Assembly (NCBI GenBank): GCA_944389425.1
Contig: CALXMH010000006.1
Location: 32,001 to 71,408, forward strand
Direction of reading: 5' to 3'
DNA: 39,408 nt
Source: an uncultured Clostridia bacterium
Lineage (GTDB): Bacteria > Bacillota > Clostridia > TANB77 > CAG-508
Translations under genes and position numbers: made by a program
In this document: one piece after another, positions 8,865 through 17,385 of the stretch
Layout: each line of letters begins with the position of its first letter
Numbering within the stretch: position 1 is the stretch's first letter
The notes under the pieces: model-generated
What the model saw: only the letters and a program-made list of their open reading frames with translations
What the model was told of the DNA's origin: nothing
The model's database searches: none

Positions 8865-9431
8865 TTATACATAAACTTTACCTAAAATAGAAAAATCATC
8901 TGCATTAGTTATTTTAATATCTTTAACAGATTTATTATCTGCTTTTAACGTTATTTGTCCATTTCTAGAATGAAACTTTCTAATTAAAAATTCATTATTC
9001 AAATAAAATAAACCAAAATCTTTATTATTTAATAAAGTATTAAATTCAATAAAAACATATGAATCTTTTTTTATTGAAGGTTCCATAGAATCATCTGACA
9101 TTTTAAGTGCAATAGCAGAACTTGGAATATGTGAAGGACAAGGTATTAATGCAGTCATACTATCAACTGCAATTACTTTATCGTAAGCTATGTAATTAAT
9201 AAAACCATATGCTTCTTGTTCCTCACTAAGAGTTTTGCCATAAGTATACATTAAAGGTTGGTAAGGAGTATCTAATGCCTTACAAATATTTTTTAATGCA
9301 TTTTGGCTAGGGTTTCTTTCTCCTTTTTCAATATGAGTTAAATGTCCAATATTAATACCAGTACGTCTAGCTAATTCTGTTTTAGTTATACCTTTTTCTT
9401 TTCTTATTTTTGCAATCATATCTCCTATCAT
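8865..9431 (-). CDS. XRE-family HTH repressor with S24/LexA-like peptidase domain
   Basis: Residues 1-60 form an XRE helix-turn-helix (ITKTELARRTGINIGHLTHIEKG). The C-terminal half is an S24-type domain with SDDSMEPSIKKDS, where the Ser of the SM pair is the usual nucleophile, and a candidate catalytic Lys in LIRKFHSRNG. Such proteins are CI/LexA-like repressors that can self-cleave on DNA damage. It is transcribed divergently from a small HTH gene (9584) across a region with repeated TTGTCWA boxes, the layout of a lysogeny-type switch. No phage structural genes are nearby. Confidence 0.85.
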   Translation of the reverse strand: MIGDMIAKIRKEKGITKTELARRTGINIGHLTHIEKGERNPSQNALKNICKALDTPYQPLMYTYGKTLSEEQEAYGFINYIAYDKVIAVDSMTALIPCPSHIPSSAIALKMSDDSMEPSIKKDSYVFIEFNTLLNNKDFGLFYLNNEFLIRKFHSRNGQITLKADNKSVKDIKITNADDFSILGKVYV

Positions 9432-9477
9432 AAAAATCTCGTCTCCTTTTTAGTTTTGTATATTATACAAGAAAAAT

Positions 9478-9556
9478 CGACATTTGTCTAGTAGTAAATA
9501 AAAAATTGTCTAAAAGTATTGACTTGTCAAAATGTAATATGTTATTATATTGTCAA
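9478..9556 (+). promoter_or_regulatory. Putative operator region with four TTGTCWA boxes
   Basis: TTGTCTA at 9484 and 9506 and TTGTCAA at 9524 and 9550 are direct repeats in the intergenic region of the divergent HTH pair. The first belongs to a GACA-TT-TGTC palindrome at 9479-9488. One box overlaps the -35 of the 9519-9548 promoter. Confidence 0.5.
9519..9548 (+). promoter_or_regulatory. Promoter of the small HTH gene
   Basis: TTGACT (9519-9524), an 18-bp spacer and TATTAT (9543-9548), embedded among the TTGTCWA boxes. Confidence 0.65.
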
Positions 9557-9583
9557 GGAGGCAAAAGAAGAAAGGGGAATATT

Positions 9584-9778
9584 ATGTATCATAATAGAAT
9601 GAGAGAAATTCGAAAAGAGCTAGGAATGACACTAGAACAGCTATCAGAAAAAACAGGAATATCTATAGGATATTTGAGTCATTTGGAGAGAGGAACAAGA
9701 GAAAATCCTACAATATGTATTATGGATAAAATAGCATATGCATTAGGAAAGAGCCTTATGGAAGTATTCTTTAATTAG
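9584..9778 (+). CDS. Small XRE-family HTH regulator, 64 aa
   Basis: The whole protein is one Cro/CI-type helix-turn-helix (MTLEQLSEKTGISIGYLSHLERGTREN). The frame is open further upstream, but that part lies in the promoter. ATG 9584 follows AAAGGGG, so I start there. It is divergent from the S24 repressor and likely under its control, or the two oppose each other. Confidence 0.82.
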   Translation: MYHNRMREIRKELGMTLEQLSEKTGISIGYLSHLERGTRENPTICIMDKIAYALGKSLMEVFFN

Positions 9779-9922
9779 TATAATATTAAAACAATAAGAA
9801 TAAAATAAAAATGAAACAAAAAAATACCAATATATTTATTATCGAAATATTGAAAAAAATGTAAAAATGTGTTAATATCTTCTTGTAGGAAATTAGATTA
9901 ATTTTTTAAAAAGGAGAGTCTA

Positions 9923-11659
9923 ATGGCAAAAAAAGAGATAAATAATAAAAACACAGAAGAAATAGTAAAAATAGAAGAAAAAGAAGAAGTAAAACAGACT
10001 AAAAATGTAGAAATAAAAAATGGAATAATTGCACAAAAAGAAACACCAGAGACTCCAAATGAAGAATTTAAAGTAGCAAAAGAAAAAGTATATAACAATT
10101 ATGAAGCAAATTTAGAAAACAAAAGCAAAAAAGGGATAATAGCATTTATAATAATAGCCATTTTAATATTGATATTAGCATTATTTTCAACAGTATTTGC
10201 ACTTGCAAATTTAAACAATGTACGAATAATAGATGGCGTAACAGTAAAAGGAATATCTCTTACAGGACTTACAAAAGAAGAAGCAAAAGCAAAACTTACA
10301 GAAGAATTTACAAAACAATTGAAATCTAATGTAAATCTAACATACAAAGAATTTAGCTCATTAATAAATGGAGAACAAATAGGAGCTTCATATGATGTAG
10401 ATGCATTAGTAGAGGAAGCACATAGTATAGGTAGAAGTGGAAATATATTAGAAAACAATTATGCCATATTACAATGTATGCTAGAAGGAAAAAATATAGA
10501 GCCACAACTAAACTATGATAATAAGCTACTAGAAAATGTAGTAGATGATGTAAATGCAAAGCTTCCAGGGGGAGTAACAACATATGCTTATTATATTGAA
10601 GATGGAAATTTAATTATAACACCAGGAAAAGAAGGAGTAGTTTCACAAGAAGAAAGACTAAAAGAACTAATAATTACATCAATAAAAACGGAAACAGAAG
10701 AAGACAATGAACTAGAAATACCAGTTGAAATTAAACAACCAGATCCAATAGACATAGAAAAGATTCACAGTGAAGTATATGTTGAACCAAAAGATGCATA
10801 TTTTACCACTGAGCCATTTACAATATATCCTCATGTAGAAGGTGTAGATTTTGGAGTTACAATGGAAGAAGCTAAAAATATGTTATCACAAAGTGCAGAA
10901 ACATACACAATACCACTAAAATACACAACTCCAAATGTTACAACAAATCAAATAGGAACAGAAGCTTTCCCAGATTTATTGTCTTCATTTAGCACAAAAT
11001 ATGATGCAAGCAACAAAAACAGAAGTATAAACTTGGAGCTTGCAGCTGGCAAAATTAATGGAACAGTATTAATGCCAGGAGAAGAATTTTCTTTTAATAA
11101 AGTAGTAGGAGAAAGAACAATAGAAGCAGGTTACAAAGAAGCACATATATATTCTGGTGGAAAAGTAGTAGATGGATTAGCAGGAGGAATATGTCAAATA
11201 TCATCAACCCTATATGATGCTGTATTGTATGCCAATTTAGATGTAACATCAAGAAAAAACCATCAATTACCAGCAGGATATATAAAAAATGGACTAGACG
11301 CAACAGTTGTATATGGAAGCATAGATTTCAAATTTGTTAATAGCAGAAAATACCCAATAAAAATAGTAGCAGAGGTAAAAAATGGTGTAGCCAAAATAGA
11401 TATATATGGAGTAAAAGAAGAAGTAGAATATGAAGTAAGATTAGAGCCAGTAGTTTTGAGTTATACACCATATAAAACACAATATATTACAGATACATCA
11501 TTACCAGCAGGCAAACAAGTAGTTCAACAAAAAGGAACTAACGGATGTAAAACTGTAACATACAAATATTTATTATTGAATGGAAACATAATAAGTAAAA
11601 CTGAATTATCAAGAGACACATACAACCCAATAAACAAAATTGTAAGAGTTGGCAAATAA
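9923..11659 (+). CDS. VanW-family cell-wall protein with peptidoglycan-binding and G5 domains
   Basis: This is a membrane-anchored extracytoplasmic protein of 578 aa. A charged cytoplasmic tail (about 1-70) is followed by one membrane segment (about 71-95). YoaR-like putative peptidoglycan-binding repeats come next, with the motif DGVTVKGISLTGLTKEEAK near residue 105. Then the VanW domain (about 370-490, PGEEFSFNKVVGERT and GGICQISSTLYDAVL), and finally a G5-like domain (about 500-570). Such proteins act at the cell wall, but their exact reaction is not established. It has an AAAGGAG ribosome site and is monocistronic. Confidence 0.87.
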   Translation: MAKKEINNKNTEEIVKIEEKEEVKQTKNVEIKNGIIAQKETPETPNEEFKVAKEKVYNNYEANLENKSKKGIIAFIIIAILILILALFSTVFALANLNNVRIIDGVTVKGISLTGLTKEEAKAKLTEEFTKQLKSNVNLTYKEFSSLINGEQIGASYDVDALVEEAHSIGRSGNILENNYAILQCMLEGKNIEPQLNYDNKLLENVVDDVNAKLPGGVTTYAYYIEDGNLIITPGKEGVVSQEERLKELIITSIKTETEEDNELEIPVEIKQPDPIDIEKIHSEVYVEPKDAYFTTEPFTIYPHVEGVDFGVTMEEAKNMLSQSAETYTIPLKYTTPNVTTNQIGTEAFPDLLSSFSTKYDASNKNRSINLELAAGKINGTVLMPGEEFSFNKVVGERTIEAGYKEAHIYSGGKVVDGLAGGICQISSTLYDAVLYANLDVTSRKNHQLPAGYIKNGLDATVVYGSIDFKFVNSRKYPIKIVAEVKNGVAKIDIYGVKEEVEYEVRLEPVVLSYTPYKTQYITDTSLPAGKQVVQQKGTNGCKTVTYKYLLLNGNIISKTELSRDTYNPINKIVRVGK

Positions 11660-11678
11660 AAAATATACTAATTTTATA

Positions 11679-11707
11679 TTGACCAACTAGATAAGCTATG
11701 GTATTAT
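11679..11707 (+). promoter_or_regulatory. Promoter of the AbrB-like gene
   Basis: TTGACC (11679-11684), a 17-bp spacer and TATTAT (11702-11707), about 40 bp before the start codon. Confidence 0.8.
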
Positions 11708-11749
11708 ATGTAGTAATGTGTCGAATTTTGTAAAAAGGAGGATGAAAAT

Positions 11750-12007
11750 ATGAAATCAACAGGAATAGTAAGAAAAGTAGATGAATTAGGAAGAGTTGTT
11801 ATACCAATAGAATTAAGAAACAATTTAGGAATTCAAGAAAAAGATCCAATTGAAATATATGTAGATGGATCATCTATTGTACTTAAAAAATATCAACCTA
11901 ATTGTATATTCTGTGGTGGAACAAAGAAACTAGTAGAATATAAAGGAAAACTTGTATGTTCAGCATGTTCTAAAAAAATAGAAGAAGCATTAGCAAGTGA
12001 TGAGTAA
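11750..12007 (+). CDS. AbrB/SpoVT-type transition-state regulator with zinc ribbon
   Basis: The N-terminal 50 residues are a swapped-hairpin AbrB DNA-binding domain (GIVRKVDELGRVVIPIELRN, LGI, DPIEIYVDG). The C-terminus has two CxxC pairs (CIFCGG and CSACSK) that should bind zinc. AbrB-like proteins repress stationary-phase and sporulation genes. The strong promoter and AAAGGAGG site suggest high expression. At 85 aa it is a normal length. Which AbrB paralogue this is cannot be told. Confidence 0.9.
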   Translation: MKSTGIVRKVDELGRVVIPIELRNNLGIQEKDPIEIYVDGSSIVLKKYQPNCIFCGGTKKLVEYKGKLVCSACSKKIEEALASDE

Positions 12008-12022
12008 GATGAAAACTAAGTA

Positions 12023-12060
12023 AAAAAACGTAATTTGTAAAAATACAGATTACGCTTTTT
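12023..12060. terminator. Terminator after the AbrB-like gene
   Basis: An imperfect hairpin (AAAACGTAATTTGTA / TACAGATTACGCTTTT) followed by T's, between convergent genes and probably bidirectional. Confidence 0.7.
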
Positions 12061-12062
12061 TA

Positions 12063-12893
12063 TTATTTATTTATAAAATATTGATATATATCATTTTTAG
12101 GAACATTTCTGTCTTTTGAAATAAGTTTTATAATATCCTTTTTAGAATAACCTAAATTATTATAAAAAGAAAAGTGTTCTTCCAAAGAAGAATTACAAAG
12201 TTTTTCAGTAATTTCATCTTTTTGATTGTAATTTCCTTCAACAATTAAAACAAACTCACCTTTGGGATTAGAAATATCTTTTAGAATATCATCAATATAA
12301 CCATATATAAATTCTTCATGAATTTTTGTAAGTTCACGTGCAATGGCAATTTTTCTATTTCCTAAAATTTCTTTAATACATGTTAATGTGTTTAGCAATT
12401 TGTGTGGAGCTTCATAAAAAATCAAAGTTTTATCGATTTCATGCAAAGAAAGTAATTTATTTGTTTTTTCAGTTTTATTAACAGGTAAAAAACCAACAAA
12501 ACAAAATTCTTTTGCAGAAATTCCAGAAGCAATTAATGCTGTTATTAAAGCACATGCACCTGGAATAGGAACTACTTTAATGTTATTTTTTATAGCATTA
12601 TGCACAAGCTCTTCACCTGGATCAGAAATAACAGGAGTTCCAGCATCAGAAACAAGAGCAATATTTTTTCCTTCTTTCAATTTAGAAATTAAAATATCAC
12701 TTTTAATTAATTCATTTTCTTTATAACAACTTATAAGAGGCTTAGATATATTTAAATGATTAAGTATTTTAAGTGTATGTCTAGTATCTTCTGCTGCAAT
12801 ATAATCAACAGCTTCTAATGTTTTAATTGCTCTTAGAGTTATATCATCCAAATTTCCAATGGGAGTTGCAACTAAATATAAAATTCCTTCCAT
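12063..12893 (-). CDS. rsmI: 16S rRNA (cytidine(1402)-2'-O)-methyltransferase
   Basis: RsmI methylates C1402 of 16S rRNA with S-adenosylmethionine. The family start LYLVATPIGNLDDITLRAI is at residues 5-23, AAEDTRHT follows, and then LVSDAGTPVISDPG and PIPGACALITAL. The length is normal. The ATG at 12893 has AAAAGGTGA before it; a GTG three codons upstream overlaps the stop of the previous gene. It forms an operon with the trmN6-like gene, as in many Firmicutes. Confidence 0.95.
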   Translation of the reverse strand: MEGILYLVATPIGNLDDITLRAIKTLEAVDYIAAEDTRHTLKILNHLNISKPLISCYKENELIKSDILISKLKEGKNIALVSDAGTPVISDPGEELVHNAIKNNIKVVPIPGACALITALIASGISAKEFCFVGFLPVNKTEKTNKLLSLHEIDKTLIFYEAPHKLLNTLTCIKEILGNRKIAIARELTKIHEEFIYGYIDDILKDISNPKGEFVLIVEGNYNQKDEITEKLCNSSLEEHFSFYNNLGYSKKDIIKLISKDRNVPKNDIYQYFINK

Positions 12894-12898
12894 AAAAA

Positions 12899-13642
12899 TC
12901 ACCTTTTATTATAAATTTTTAAAATTTCCTCAGTATAAGAATTATCTAAATCATATACAATAAGAGGACTTTCTACATTTAAAAAACTATGTGCACCTTT
13001 AATAGCTTTAATTAAAATTAAATTTGGAGCTTTGGTTGCAAATGGCTGAACAAAACGCAAAATTTTAGGCTCTAATTTATATTTCCTAAGTAAATCTATT
13101 ATATCTACAAGCCTATCCGGCCTATGAACCATGTAAAAAGCGCCATGGTTTTTAAGAAGCTTAGAGGAAACGCATATAACATCTTCAAGTGAGCACATAA
13201 TTTCATGTCTTGAAATAAGCTTTTCTTTATTGTCGTTTGTAAAACCAGAATTATATTTTTTATATGGCGGATTTGTAACAATTGCATCAAAAGTACCAGG
13301 GATAAAAGAATCTGGTAGACTTCGTAAATCAGAATTTATAACTTCTATTTTATCAGCTAAATTATTTAAAATAACACTTCTATTTGCCATATCGGCTACA
13401 TTTTCTTGAATTTCCACAGAATAAATCTTTTGCACAGATGTTTTGCCAGATAATAAAATAGAAATAATTCCAGTACCGCTACATAAATCTATAATAACAC
13501 TATTCTTTTTTATATCTTTGGCAAAATCGGAAAGTAAGACTGCATCAATTCCAAAACGAAAGCCATTAGAAGATTGAATAATTTTTAAACCATTAAATTC
13601 TAAATCATTAATTTCTTCATTTTCATGTAAAATAATATTCAT
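12899..13642 (-). CDS. TrmN6-like tRNA1(Val) adenine-N6 methyltransferase (YabB family)
   Basis: This is a class I methyltransferase with SAM motif DLCSGTGIISILLSGK near residues 50-66 and the adenine-N6 motif NPPYKK near residue 127. Family members modify adenine 37 of tRNA. The length of 247 aa is normal, and the ATG has AAGGTGA at good spacing. Its stop overlaps the start region of rsmI, so the two are translationally linked. Many such genes sit beside rsmI. Confidence 0.9.
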   Translation of the reverse strand: MNIILHENEEINDLEFNGLKIIQSSNGFRFGIDAVLLSDFAKDIKKNSVIIDLCSGTGIISILLSGKTSVQKIYSVEIQENVADMANRSVILNNLADKIEVINSDLRSLPDSFIPGTFDAIVTNPPYKKYNSGFTNDNKEKLISRHEIMCSLEDVICVSSKLLKNHGAFYMVHRPDRLVDIIDLLRKYKLEPKILRFVQPFATKAPNLILIKAIKGAHSFLNVESPLIVYDLDNSYTEEILKIYNKR

Positions 13643-13714
13643 AAATCACCTTTCCACAATTTTTACATATTATATAACAAATTGTGGAAAAAGTCTAATA
13701 AAGGGGAAGTAAAA

Positions 13715-13885
13715 GTGGATAATTTATTTCAAGCAATAAATGCAAAAGAAAAAAGAAATGCAAAAAAGTTTAATATAAAAGAAAAGAAAAACAATACATT
13801 ACAATCTTTACTAGAAGTGGAACATTTTTTGTGCCAAACAAAGAGAGCAATAAACTCTGTAAAACTTTATAAAATACTAAAATAA
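13715..13885 (+). CDS. Small basic protein of unknown function, 56 aa
   Basis: The frame opens at 13682, but GTG 13715 is preceded by AAAGGGGAAG at suitable spacing. The product is lysine-rich and predicted helical (NAKEKRNAKKFNIKEKKNN), with no membrane segment. It is divergent from the trmN6-like gene and followed by a clear terminator, which supports a real gene. I do not recognise the family. Confidence 0.6.
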   Translation: MDNLFQAINAKEKRNAKKFNIKEKKNNTLQSLLEVEHFLCQTKRAINSVKLYKILK

Positions 13886-13913
13886 AAAATCCAGTTATTA
13901 AACTGGATTTTTT
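13884..13913 (+). terminator. Terminator
   Basis: A 13-bp perfect stem AAAAAATCCAGTT / AACTGGATTTTTT with a 4-base loop. Confidence 0.88.
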
Positions 13914-13920
13914 AAAGGTG

Positions 13921-14307
13921 TTAAAAATGCCAATTATCATCATCATCATGGAAAAGCCATGATAAAAATATAAAACTCAAAATCCACTCATGAAAAGAAC
14001 GATTTTTTTCGTGTGTATCTTCAATATCCGTCTCATCTCTATTTACAAGAGGTCTTTTACTATTTATTGTATTTCTATTTATAGTAAAAATATGAGCTAG
14101 GAATATTACTAAAATAACACCAATTTCGGTATATGACCAATTATCGTTCGGTTTATGAGTAAGCCCAATATATGCTATCAAAGCAAATATTAAAAATAGC
14201 CGGATTTGAAAAGTACTAACACCTTTTTCATACAGAATTACCATAATATATGCTACTACAATGTATAATACAAGTAGTAGAAATAAGTAAAAAAGAGCCA
14301 TAAGCAT
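13921..14307 (-). CDS. Small membrane protein with atypical codon use and an unshifted CGG
   Basis: I do not recognise this 128-aa protein. It has three hydrophobic segments (about residues 2-26, 36-51 and 64-77), then a charged tail and a terminal DDDDN segment. Codon 36 is CGG (14195-14197, reading TTT CAA ATC CGG CTA TTT). This is the only in-frame CGG in the window where the frame simply continues; a +1 shift would give GGC TAT TTT TAA and a product of about 39 aa. The gene also uses CCG, CGT, ACG and ATC more than its neighbours, which suggests recent acquisition, or that it is not normally translated. An AGGG lies 7 nt before the ATG. Confidence 0.5.
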   Translation of the reverse strand: MLMALFYLFLLLVLYIVVAYIMVILYEKGVSTFQIRLFLIFALIAYIGLTHKPNDNWSYTEIGVILVIFLAHIFTINRNTINSKRPLVNRDETDIEDTHEKNRSFHEWILSFIFLSWLFHDDDDNWHF

Positions 14308-14370
14308 GGTAATCCCTGCCTTTCATCATAAAGTTACAAATATTATAGCATAAAACAGCAATATTTTCAA

Positions 14371-14931
14371 TTATTTCCTAACAAAAGGATCCTTTAAAGA
14401 AAAATCGCAATTACTAAAACTGCTTGATTCATTTCCGTCTATTAAAAATTTTACACTTGAAACTTCTGTAAGTTCTGTTAAAGTATTTACGATAGAATAT
14501 ACAGCATTGCTTGCAACATTTACATCTGAAATAGTAGAAGTAAATGCACTAGATAAATCAAGAGTAACAGTTTCACCACTTAAAGTAGCAGAATTAATAG
14601 TTGTACCAGTAGGAATAATACTCTCTAATCCTTCCTCAGTAGGACCTGAGATTAATAAATTAGTTAAAGTAAGATATGGATTAGAAAGGAGCTCTTTTGA
14701 ATCAATAGTGCGGTTTTCGCACTTTAAATTTTCGGAATTACTTTCTTTAAAATATAATTTTACAATAGTACTTCGCATCTGAACATCAGATATTTCCTCT
14801 TGTGGAGTATATTCTTCTAGAATGGTATTATTGTTATTAGAAAGTTGTTTAAATATATAAAAACTAGCAACAGCTAATATAATAACAATAAGAGTAATTC
14901 CAAAAAACATTTTTAAACGTTTATTATCCAT
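14371..14931 (-). CDS. GerMN-domain lipoprotein-like protein (GerM/spore germination family)
   Basis: This is an anchored extracytoplasmic protein with a GerMN domain. A membrane segment (about residues 8-26) is followed by a linker and the GerMN fold (VKLYFKES, LLISGPTEEGLESIIPTGTTI, VTLDLSSAF, AVYSIVNTLTELTEVSSVKFLIDG). GerM takes part in sporulation and germination in Bacillus. The frame extends to 15069, but ATG 14931 has GGGAGG at 6-nt spacing, so I start there (186 aa). Confidence 0.87.
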   Translation of the reverse strand: MDNKRLKMFFGITLIVIILAVASFYIFKQLSNNNNTILEEYTPQEEISDVQMRSTIVKLYFKESNSENLKCENRTIDSKELLSNPYLTLTNLLISGPTEEGLESIIPTGTTINSATLSGETVTLDLSSAFTSTISDVNVASNAVYSIVNTLTELTEVSSVKFLIDGNESSSFSNCDFSLKDPFVRK

Positions 14932-15071
14932 AAAAAACCTCCCTAAAAACGATTTGATAAATAATATTAAAGACAAGTTTAAAATAGAACTAATAATTGA
15001 CAATTTAAGGGAAATAGTATAAATTATAATGAATAAAAAAACAAGGGGAGAGTAAAGAAAGGAGACCAACT

Positions 15072-15734
15072 ATGAAAAAAGTAAAAGATCCAGTAAGTGG
15101 GTTTACTCATTTATTTGGAGCAATAATTTCAATAGTAGGGTTAGTATTTTTAATAATATTTGCAGCACAAAAAGGAGAAGGAGCATGGGACGTTGTTTCA
15201 TTTACCATATTTGGAGTAAGCATGATTTTGCTATATGTATGTAGTGCAAATTATCATTTATTTAATGTTGGTGAAAAAGCAACAAGAGTTTTAAGAAAAT
15301 TAGACCATATAATGATATATATATTAATAGCTGGAACATATACACCTGTATGTTTAGGACCACTAAGAGGTGGATGGGGATGGAGTATATTTGGAGTTGT
15401 ATGGGGAATAGCATTAATTGGATTATTTTTAACAATTTTTTATCTGAAAGCTCCAAGATGGATAACAACAGGATTATATTTAGCAATGGGATGGGTAATT
15501 GTAATAGCTGCATATCCAATGATAACAGCATTTGCAGAGGCAAACATGTTACATGCTCTATGGTGGCTTGTAGCAGGAGGCCTATTATACACTATTGGTG
15601 CAGTAATATATGGCTTAAAATGGCCGCCACTTAAAAATAAATATTTTGGATTTCACGAAATATTTCATATTTTTATCTTACTAGGAAGTTTCTGCTTATA
15701 TTGGTTTATAATAAGATATGTGTTATATATGTAA
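15072..15734 (+). CDS. Hemolysin III / PAQR-family seven-helix membrane protein
   Basis: The 220-aa protein has about seven membrane helices and the HlyIII metal-site motifs: SANYHLF, LDHIMIYILIAGTYTP and FHEIFHIFILLGS. It starts with DPVSGFTHLFGAI as is usual. The family (YqfA/HlyIII) is a membrane zinc protein of uncertain activity; the hemolysin name is historical. AAAGGAG precedes the ATG. Monocistronic. Confidence 0.92.
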   Translation: MKKVKDPVSGFTHLFGAIISIVGLVFLIIFAAQKGEGAWDVVSFTIFGVSMILLYVCSANYHLFNVGEKATRVLRKLDHIMIYILIAGTYTPVCLGPLRGGWGWSIFGVVWGIALIGLFLTIFYLKAPRWITTGLYLAMGWVIVIAAYPMITAFAEANMLHALWWLVAGGLLYTIGAVIYGLKWPPLKNKYFGFHEIFHIFILLGSFCLYWFIIRYVLYM

Positions 15735-15827
15735 TAAATTATGTAATTCCCATTGTCTAATTATACAAAAAATGATAAAATAATATTATAAGTGTCAAAA
15801 TATTTATGTACAAGCTAGGAGGTAAAA

Positions 15828-17363
15828 ATGCCAAAGAAAAGAAATGTAAAAAAAATACTAATAATAGCAGCAATATTATTTATAGTAATACTAGTAGTAC
15901 GTGAATTGGTGATAGAGGCAATAGAAAGAGCAAATCAGGAAGATAAAGTATATACAGAAATATCAGATTTTTCAAATATAAAAGAAATAGCCGAATATAT
16001 GGGATGCACATACATAAAGGAGGAAGAATCAACAGGGGAAAGATATGATGTTGATATATATTTAAAATTTAAATATCCATTATATACAGAAGAAGTAAGT
16101 AATGAAGAGTATTATTACAGAATTATAGCCCTGGTTACAGCATATTACAATTATCAAAATATTAGGCTTATAGACCAAGAAAACGATATAGTAATAGCAG
16201 TTACTTGTGATAGAGAAAATCAAGTAATAACCAATTTACTAATAAACGGGGAAGAAAATTACTTTGGAAAAACAGATACAGAAAATATACTCGAAAATTA
16301 CGAAAATTTCCAAGTAATATCAATGGAAGCAGAATCTACCATACTAAAACAATTAATAGAAGCAGACTGGGATGAAAAAAAAGTTGATTTTGGCACACAA
16401 GAATCAACATATGATAATTATAAAATATATTTTGATGAAGGAATTAAAATAAAAATAGTAGGAGGCAAAGTATTTCATTTAGTATTTACAAATAAGTATA
16501 CTGAAAACATAATAAATGGGATAAATGTAAATACAGATGAACAAACAATAACCACAATACTTGGAGAACCAGAACTTAGAATAGAAACATTGGGTGTGTT
16601 AGGATATAGAGGAGAAAACTTTTATATATTTTTTAACACAAAAGAAAAAAGCGTAGGAATATATAGAAGACAAACAATAACAGAAGAAGAAAAAGAAACA
16701 CTAGAAAGAATGCTTGTTCAACTTTCAGTAGATGGAAATGCAATGGTATTTGCAAGTGACATGACAGATATGTGGAGTGATTATGATAAATTTGAATATA
16801 CAGATGGATATATAAAACTACAATATACACTAAGAGGAATGGCATTTGAAGTAAATGTAACAGAAAATAATGGACTTATGTTATATAAAAATTATAATGG
16901 CAGTTTAATAAGAGACTTAAAAAATGGAGAAGAAATACCATATATTTATCTATCAGACACAGACTTAATATATGAATACGAAAAAACATATGAAATAACA
17001 GAAAATACTATGAAAAGATTACCACAATTACAATTAGATCAAGGCATTGTTGATAATAGCAAAAATAGTAGTAAATTCTTTATAACAAACATTTCAGAAA
17101 ATAGTAATTATAAAGAATTAAGAATTATTTCAATAGATGGCTTACACTATGATTTTGATTTTGAAACAAAGGTAAATTCTTATTTATGGCTAAATGATTA
17201 TAATTTTGCATATAGCATTACAAATCAAGGAATATATAGATATAACATTCTAACCAAAGAAACGCAAATCATACTAGAAGGGACAGATGTATTTAATTTA
17301 GTTGAATACACAAATGGATATCTTAGATATGATGATAAAGAGATAATGTATGTAGTAGAATAA
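15828..17363 (+). CDS. Membrane-anchored extracytoplasmic protein of unknown function, 511 aa
   Basis: I do not recognise this protein. A basic start (MPKKRNVKK) and one membrane segment (about residues 9-26) are followed by about 480 residues rich in Glu, Tyr, Ile and Asn, with beta-propeller-like stretches at the end (SIDGLHYDFDFETK, LWLNDYNFAYSITNQGIYRYN). The AGGAGG start is clear. It lies 22 bp before the large NlpC/P60-VirB6-like gene in the same direction, with a ribosome site in the gap, so the two are probably cotranscribed and may act together at the cell surface. Confidence 0.8.
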   Translation: MPKKRNVKKILIIAAILFIVILVVRELVIEAIERANQEDKVYTEISDFSNIKEIAEYMGCTYIKEEESTGERYDVDIYLKFKYPLYTEEVSNEEYYYRIIALVTAYYNYQNIRLIDQENDIVIAVTCDRENQVITNLLINGEENYFGKTDTENILENYENFQVISMEAESTILKQLIEADWDEKKVDFGTQESTYDNYKIYFDEGIKIKIVGGKVFHLVFTNKYTENIINGINVNTDEQTITTILGEPELRIETLGVLGYRGENFYIFFNTKEKSVGIYRRQTITEEEKETLERMLVQLSVDGNAMVFASDMTDMWSDYDKFEYTDGYIKLQYTLRGMAFEVNVTENNGLMLYKNYNGSLIRDLKNGEEIPYIYLSDTDLIYEYEKTYEITENTMKRLPQLQLDQGIVDNSKNSSKFFITNISENSNYKELRIISIDGLHYDFDFETKVNSYLWLNDYNFAYSITNQGIYRYNILTKETQIILEGTDVFNLVEYTNGYLRYDDKEIMYVVE

Positions 17364-17385
17364 TTAGAAAGGAGTCAAATGTATT

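Noticed and set aside
9506..9583. Upstream extension of the small HTH protein
   Set aside because: The extension lies over the promoter and operator boxes; ATG 9584 has its own ribosome site.
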